Below are positions 5,338-9,852 of a DNA stretch of 9,852 bases, in pieces (position 1 is the first letter of the stretch; the number at the start of each line of letters is the position of its first letter). The stretch is from the NCBI GenBank assembly GCA_029938505.1, contig JAOZUV010000048.1, positions 1 through 9,852 of the forward strand, read 5' to 3'. This DNA is from Bacteroidales bacterium (GTDB lineage Bacteria; Bacteroidota; Bacteroidia; Bacteroidales; GCA-2711565). Both the position numbers and the translations under genes were made by a program. The notes below the pieces were generated by a model. That model worked only from the letters and a program-made list of their open reading frames with translations. It did no database searches and had not been told where the DNA came from.

Positions 5338-6966
5338 GTGCATAAAAAAAACCTTTTTAATGCCTCGTTTGTATCTCGTGAATTTTTTATCGGAGATATT
5401 GCTATTGGGCATAAAAACCCCATTCGGATTCAATCTATGACATCAACCAATACTAATGATGTTGATGCAACAATACAGCAATGCTTAAGATTGATTAATG
5501 CTGGCTGCGAATTTATAAGAATTACAACCCCTGGACTTAAAGAAGTTGAAGCTCTTAAAAATATTCATAAAAAACTTCGAGGGATGGGGATAAAAACACC
5601 CATTATTGCTGATGTTCATTTTAATCCTAAGATTGCAGAGGAAGCAGCCCGTTTTGTTGAAAAAGTACGGATAAATCCAGGAAATTATATCGACAAAAAC
5701 TCAAGTACAAAAATTCATTTTTCAGATGCTGAGTATAAATATGAACTCAAAAAAATTGCTATTAATTTAGAGCCTCTCATAAAAATCTGTAAAGCCAATA
5801 ATACAGCTATTCGCATTGGGAGCAATCACGGATCGTTGTCTCACCGAATTACCTCAAAATATGGCGATACTCCTTTGGGAATGGTTGAATCTGCCATGGA
5901 ATTTGTGAAAATTTGTGAGGAATTTGAATTCCACAACATTGTACTTTCAATGAAATCAAGCAATACGAAAGTAATGGTTCAGGCAAATCGCTTGCTTATT
6001 AACCGAATGCTTGAAGAAGGAATGAATTATCCTTTACATTTAGGAGTAACCGAGGCTGGAAATGATATTGAAGGGCGCATCAAATCTGCTGCCGGAATTG
6101 GAACCTTATTAGAAGAAGGCATTGGAGACACTATTCGAGTATCTCTCACTGAAGAACCTGAAAATGAAATTTCTGTTGCAAAATCTATCCTAAAAAAATA
6201 CGATCCACTTAGAATAACTGATCGAAAAAAATCCTTATATTTTTCAAAAATAAATCCTTTTGAATACAAGCGAAAAATAAGTTTAGCCAATAAAAAAATT
6301 GGAGGTTTTAATGTTCCAATTATCGTAGGGGAACCAAATTCAAAGGCTGATTATTCAACTGTAGAATTTGAAAAATTATCAAGCCAGCTCATTGTTTTAT
6401 TATCTTCCCATACTGATAATATTGAAAAAACAAAGCAAAAGATAAATACCTTAATTGAACAAAATTCCGAAACTCCAATCATTATTAAAAGATCTTATTC
6501 AAATTTAAGTGATGATGATTTTATAATCCGAGCTGCTATTGATTTTGCTTCATTACAATTAGATGGTTTAGGGGATGGAATCTGGATAAAAAATGATTCT
6601 TATAATGGTGATTTAACCGAACTCTCAAAACAAATATTGCAAGCCTGTGGAACACGAATTACATCAACCGAATATATTGCCTGTCCTTCCTGTGGGAGAA
6701 CACAATACGACATTCAATCAGCCCTTGAAAAAGTAAAAACAGTAACTAAACATTTGGTGGGATTAAAAATTGCTGTTATGGGATGCGTAGTTAATGGTCC
6801 TGGTGAAATGGCCGATGCTCATTATGGATATGTTGGTGCTGGAAAAGGAAAAGTAAATTTATATAAATCAAGGGCATTAGTTAAAAAGGGGATTCCCGAA
6901 AAAAATGCCATTGATGAATTAGTTCAGCTCATTAAAATGAATGGTGATTGGTTGGCATCAAAATAA
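5338..6966 (+). CDS. ispG: 4-hydroxy-3-methylbut-2-en-1-yl diphosphate synthase (IspG/GcpE)
   Basis: Cytosolic iron-sulfur enzyme of the MEP isoprenoid pathway that reductively opens MEcPP to HMBPP. Length 542 residues. The N-terminal TIM-barrel part is clear (IRIQSMTSTNTNDVDATIQQ, IADVHFNP, VRINPGNY, AIRIGSNHGSLS, LHLGVTEAG). The C-terminal [4Fe-4S] domain has CPSC (C449, C452) and GCVVNGPGE (C483, E490), giving the three cysteines and one glutamate that bind the cluster. Between them (about 290-435) is the extra domain found in plant and Bacteroidota/Chlorobi-type enzymes, absent from the roughly 370-residue E. coli form. The whole is somewhat shorter than the roughly 600 residues I expect for Bacteroidota, so this insert may be reduced. 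The start is GTG at 5338: an in-frame TAA at 5335 lies directly before it, so no start further upstream is possible. Convergent with the lipid kinase gene, nine bases apart. Confidence 0.96.
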   Translation: MHKKNLFNASFVSREFFIGDIAIGHKNPIRIQSMTSTNTNDVDATIQQCLRLINAGCEFIRITTPGLKEVEALKNIHKKLRGMGIKTPIIADVHFNPKIAEEAARFVEKVRINPGNYIDKNSSTKIHFSDAEYKYELKKIAINLEPLIKICKANNTAIRIGSNHGSLSHRITSKYGDTPLGMVESAMEFVKICEEFEFHNIVLSMKSSNTKVMVQANRLLINRMLEEGMNYPLHLGVTEAGNDIEGRIKSAAGIGTLLEEGIGDTIRVSLTEEPENEISVAKSILKKYDPLRITDRKKSLYFSKINPFEYKRKISLANKKIGGFNVPIIVGEPNSKADYSTVEFEKLSSQLIVLLSSHTDNIEKTKQKINTLIEQNSETPIIIKRSYSNLSDDDFIIRAAIDFASLQLDGLGDGIWIKNDSYNGDLTELSKQILQACGTRITSTEYIACPSCGRTQYDIQSALEKVKTVTKHLVGLKIAVMGCVVNGPGEMADAHYGYVGAGKGKVNLYKSRALVKKGIPEKNAIDELVQLIKMNGDWLASK

Positions 6967-6975
6967 GATGAAATT

Positions 6976-7926
6976 CTAAATTGTTTTCCCGCTAATTAAA
7001 CAAACACTCTTGGGAATAATATTAAACTCAAGAGGTGAATGACCCAAAGATTCTCCATCGGCCTCCAAAAACACAGAATATTTAGGTCGAGCAATTATTT
7101 CAATCTTCTTCCCGGTAAATGTTTCTACCTCCGGAATCTTTACAAAAGATCCATCATAAAGATTTTTAATATTGGTAATAACTTTAAATTTTGAAGCTTT
7201 TTTTATAAGGGTAATATCAAATTGGCCATTGTCAGGAACAGCACCTGGTAACTGCATCATCCCACCACCATTGTATTTGCATATACCAATACTAATACTA
7301 AAAACCTTTCCGTTATATTTTTGTTTGCCATCTATCTCAATCATCATATGATTGAATTTATATTGTACCAGTCCTAAAAAAAGATTAATCAAATAAGCAA
7401 AGGGACCACCCTTTCCTTTCTCTTTCATCGAATTGGTTTTTTGGGCAACTAAAGCATCATATCCCATACCAGCCATATTCACAAAGTAACGAGTATGGGT
7501 TTCGGTGTTTTTATAACTAATTTTTCCAGCGTCCTGAATAAAAGTTTTATTTTTTTGTAAAATTTTAATGGCCTCTTCATAATTATTAGGAATCTCATAC
7601 ATTCGACCCCAGTCATTTCCTGTGCCAACAGGAATCATTCCAATCTTCACCTGATTAGTTGGAATTATATCTTGAGAAAAAACACCATTAATAACTTCAT
7701 TCATAGTACCATCTCCACCAACAACTATAATTTTTCGGTAACCATCCAAAACGGCTATACGACCTAGTTCAATGGCATGAGTTTTATGCTCGGTAAAAAT
7801 ATTATCAAATTCAATCCCGTATTGAACTAATAATTTACTGATTAGCCCCCAATCTTTCAATCCTTTTCGACTCCCCGAATTTGGATTTACAATCACTAAA
7901 CACTTCTCTTCAATCGAATTTTTCAA
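6976..7926 (-). CDS. Diacylglycerol kinase-family lipid kinase (YegS/DgkB-like)
   Basis: Soluble or peripheral ATP-dependent lipid kinase of 316 residues with the DAGK catalytic fold. Visible motifs are NPNSGSRKG (14-22), the nucleotide-binding GGDGTMNEV (70-78) and PVGTGNDWGR (99-108). The C-terminal half contains the expected beta-sandwich and a conserved DGE at about 290-292. The substrate is not fixed by sequence: diacylglycerol, phosphatidylglycerol or a sphingoid base are possible, the last because many Bacteroidota make sphingolipids. The start codon is TTG: an in-frame TGA lies two codons upstream, and the next in-frame ATG (in GGDGTM) would remove the NPNSG motif. It follows trkH after 26 bases and is probably the last gene of that operon. 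No terminator is obvious in the nine-base gap to ispG. Confidence 0.92.
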   Translation of the reverse strand: MKNSIEEKCLVIVNPNSGSRKGLKDWGLISKLLVQYGIEFDNIFTEHKTHAIELGRIAVLDGYRKIIVVGGDGTMNEVINGVFSQDIIPTNQVKIGMIPVGTGNDWGRMYEIPNNYEEAIKILQKNKTFIQDAGKISYKNTETHTRYFVNMAGMGYDALVAQKTNSMKEKGKGGPFAYLINLFLGLVQYKFNHMMIEIDGKQKYNGKVFSISIGICKYNGGGMMQLPGAVPDNGQFDITLIKKASKFKVITNIKNLYDGSFVKIPEVETFTGKKIEIIARPKYSVFLEADGESLGHSPLEFNIIPKSVCLISGKTI

Positions 7927-7952
7927 ACTTCAGTTTTAATAAATAAAAAAAT

Positions 7953-9419
7953 TTATTTTCGCCAAAATGCTGGAGCAAATATAATAAGAACTGTAAATAA
8001 CTCCAGTCGTCCCAATAACATCAAAAACGATAAAAACCATTTCCCAATATCTGGGATGTTAGCATAATTACCTGTTGGTCCAACCAATCCAATCCCCGGA
8101 CCTATATTTCCTAAACTTGCGGCAGTAGCTCCAATAGCAGTTTCAAAATCTAAACCTATGATTGACATGACCATGGTTCCAAAAGCAAAAATCATCATAT
8201 AAATCAGGAAAAATGCCATGATTTTTGAAATAATTTCTTTGGGGACAGATTTTCGATTTAACTTCACCGGAATAACAGCCTGCGGATGAATTAACCTTTT
8301 TAGTTCTAATCCGCTATTTTTAATCAATAATAATTGACGAATAACTTTCATTCCGCCACCTGTTGAGCCAGCGCTTCCTCCAACAAACATCAATAAGAAT
8401 ATAAACAACCAAAGCATACCCGGCCAAAGTAAATAATCGGAAGTAATATAACCCGTCGTAGTAACTATAGATACCACTTGAAAAAGAGTGTCTCTAAATA
8501 TTTTTTCAATTCCTGTATTAGAAATAATAATTATAGAGGTGGTAATAATCAATGTGACAGAAAACAAAATCCCAATATAATATCTAAATTCTTCATTTTG
8601 TTTTATCCTGCTAAAATTACCAAGCAAGGCATAGTAGTGTAAGGTAAAATTAGTACCCGCTAATATCATAAATACAATAACTACATATTGGATAAAAGGA
8701 GAAAAGCTTGCAATGCTATCATTTTGGGTTGAAAAACCTCCAGTGGCCATGGTTCCAAAAGCATGGCAAAGTGCATCAAAAAGACTCATTCCACCAAACA
8801 TCAATATAATTGTTTCAGCAAAAGTTAATAACACATAAATTCCCCACAAACGTTTTGCTGTATGTGTAATTCGTGGGTGCAATTTATCAGGTGCAGGGCC
8901 AGGCATTTCAGCAACAAACAATTGCATTCCACCAATTCCCAATACAGGTAAAATAGCAACAGAAAGAACAATAATTCCCATTCCTCCAATCCAATGCGTT
9001 AAACTACGCCAAAATAAAATTCCTTCTGGAACAGATTCAATATCGGTTAAGATTGATGATCCCGTTGTTGTAAAGCCCGACATTGTTTCAAAAAAAGCGT
9101 CAGTAAAATTAGGAATAGCACCACTGAGCAAAAATGGAAGTGAGCCAAAAATAGAAGTGACAATCCATGTAAACGAAACAATTAGATATCCTTCACGTTT
9201 GCCAATATTACTACTGATTTTTTTTCCGTTCAATCCAAAATAAAGAAGGATGCCTACACCAACTGTAATTAAACCAGAATAAAGCAAAGAGAAGCATTCG
9301 AATCCACAATAATACCAAGAGAATGGCAATCCCAAAAACATAAATACTCCCTCAATCATCAATATAAAACCAATGATACGTAGGATTAACTTATAATTTA
9401 TATCGGCTTTGCGAGGCAT
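7953..9419 (-). CDS. trkH: Trk potassium uptake system, membrane subunit TrkH
   Basis: Inner-membrane K+ channel/transporter subunit of 488 residues, the usual length. It has four repeated membrane-pore-membrane units. The filter loops are visible as SGFTTTGSS (114-122), GTMATGGFS (222-230), IVTTTGYIT (318-326) and SLGNIGPG (435-442). The intramembrane Gly-rich gating loop of the third unit (VGGSAGSTGGGMK, 346-358) and the C-terminal LGRLELFTVL (469-478) are also typical. It works with the cytoplasmic nucleotide-binding ring TrkA, whose gene ends 54 bases upstream in the same direction. ATG start at 9419, just before the first membrane helix. No odd residues were noticed in the filters. Confidence 0.96.
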   Translation of the reverse strand: MPRKADINYKLILRIIGFILMIEGVFMFLGLPFSWYYCGFECFSLLYSGLITVGVGILLYFGLNGKKISSNIGKREGYLIVSFTWIVTSIFGSLPFLLSGAIPNFTDAFFETMSGFTTTGSSILTDIESVPEGILFWRSLTHWIGGMGIIVLSVAILPVLGIGGMQLFVAEMPGPAPDKLHPRITHTAKRLWGIYVLLTFAETIILMFGGMSLFDALCHAFGTMATGGFSTQNDSIASFSPFIQYVVIVFMILAGTNFTLHYYALLGNFSRIKQNEEFRYYIGILFSVTLIITTSIIIISNTGIEKIFRDTLFQVVSIVTTTGYITSDYLLWPGMLWLFIFLLMFVGGSAGSTGGGMKVIRQLLLIKNSGLELKRLIHPQAVIPVKLNRKSVPKEIISKIMAFFLIYMMIFAFGTMVMSIIGLDFETAIGATAASLGNIGPGIGLVGPTGNYANIPDIGKWFLSFLMLLGRLELFTVLIIFAPAFWRK

Positions 9420-9473
9420 ATGAATTTTATTGAAGGGGTGAAATTAAACAATTTGACGAAAAACCCAAAATGC

Positions 9474-9852
9474 TTAGTTAAATAGCTTATCAACTTTATG
9501 GATGGCCTGAGGCAGTGAGAATACGACAACCTTGTCATTCTCTGCGATTTGCAAGTTTCCAGTAGCAATTAAACTTTCTTTGCCTCTCACAACACCGCCA
9601 ATAATTGCACCTTTCGGAAAATTTAATTCCTTAATAAGTTTTTGCGTAATAGGAGAGTTTGGCTTAGCTACTAACTCCATTGCTTCGGCATCAATACCAC
9701 TCAAGCATTTGATGGAAGCAACCTCAGCTCCCATGGTAAATTTCACAATATAACTAGCCGTAATTAATTTTTTATTAATAATTGTATCGATACCTATATT
9801 TTGAGAAATATCAATATAATCTATGTTTTCAACAAGGGCGATTGTTTTTTTA
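9474..9852 (-). CDS. trkA: Trk potassium uptake regulator TrkA, C-terminal part (5' end outside window)
   Basis: The reading frame is open up to the window edge, so this is the C-terminal 125 residues of a longer protein, not a small gene. A GTG at 9746 could be taken as a start but lies in the middle of the domain. Visible are the end of the second Rossmann (TrkA-N/RCK-N) domain (KKTIALVEN, then DYIDISQNIGIDTIINKK) and a complete TrkA-C (RCK-C) domain from about VKFTMGAEVASIKC to the end, with the usual GAIIGGVVRG and NDKVVVFSLP strands. TrkA forms a cytoplasmic ring that gates TrkH by binding NAD(H) or ATP/ADP. The gene order trkA-trkH is as in many genomes. Confidence 0.93.
   Translation of the reverse strand, partial: KKTIALVENIDYIDISQNIGIDTIINKKLITASYIVKFTMGAEVASIKCLSGIDAEAMELVAKPNSPITQKLIKELNFPKGAIIGGVVRGKESLIATGNLQIAENDKVVVFSLPQAIHKVDKLFN

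Noticed and set aside
6027..6290. Open frame of 87 codons antisense to ispG
   Set aside because: It lies within a strongly conserved coding region on the other strand and has no family features.
9532..9753. Open frame of 73 codons on the plus strand inside trkA
   Set aside because: It is antisense to a conserved RCK-C domain and has no start context or domain.

Overview
The window looks like a chromosomal segment of an AT-rich member of the phylum Bacteroidota, perhaps a marine or sediment Marinilabiliales/Bacteroidales-type organism (the lower rank is inference). The evidence is a DUF5777-type outer-membrane barrel, many lipoproteins with Bacteroidota-style leaders, a TAnnTTTG-type -7 promoter element, a Crp/Fnr protein of the Bacteroidota style, and an IspG carrying the extra central domain seen in this phylum. 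The protein-coding part is dense. I see no tRNA, rRNA, CRISPR, insertion sequence or phage gene.

Region 1 (about 104-4293, all minus strand, so read from right to left) is a five-gene respiratory cytochrome cluster. In transcription order it encodes a six-heme lipoprotein with a collagen-like Gly-X-Y stalk, a mono-heme lipoprotein, a DUF5777 beta-barrel, a seven-heme periplasmic cytochrome with a C-terminal membrane anchor, and a four-helix cytochrome b561-type membrane protein. Together they carry 14 CXXCH heme sites plus the b hemes. An intrinsic-terminator-like hairpin lies after the first gene, and a perfect 34-bp palindrome lies just in front of the seven-heme gene. The last two genes are separated by one base. 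The set has the parts expected of an electron route from the quinol pool through the periplasm to the outer membrane or cell surface. No terminal reductase active site is recognisable, so the electron acceptor or donor is unknown.

Region 2 (4294-4592) is a divergent intergenic region of about 300 bases. It holds an FNR/DNR-like palindrome (TTGAT-N4-GTCAA) and a 12-bp inverted repeat whose arms lie about 100 bases apart. It separates the cytochrome cluster from a plus-strand Crp/Fnr-family regulator that has an N-terminal CXXC and lacks the cAMP contacts. That regulator is the obvious candidate controller of the cytochrome genes.

Region 3 (5309-6966, plus) is ispG, the penultimate step of the MEP isoprenoid pathway, with a recognisable Bacteroidota promoter and a GTG start. 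Region 4 (6976-9852, minus) converges on ispG. It holds, in transcription order, the 3' end of trkA (cut by the window edge), trkH, and a diacylglycerol/lipid kinase-family gene with a TTG start: a potassium-uptake operon with a lipid-kinase gene at its end.
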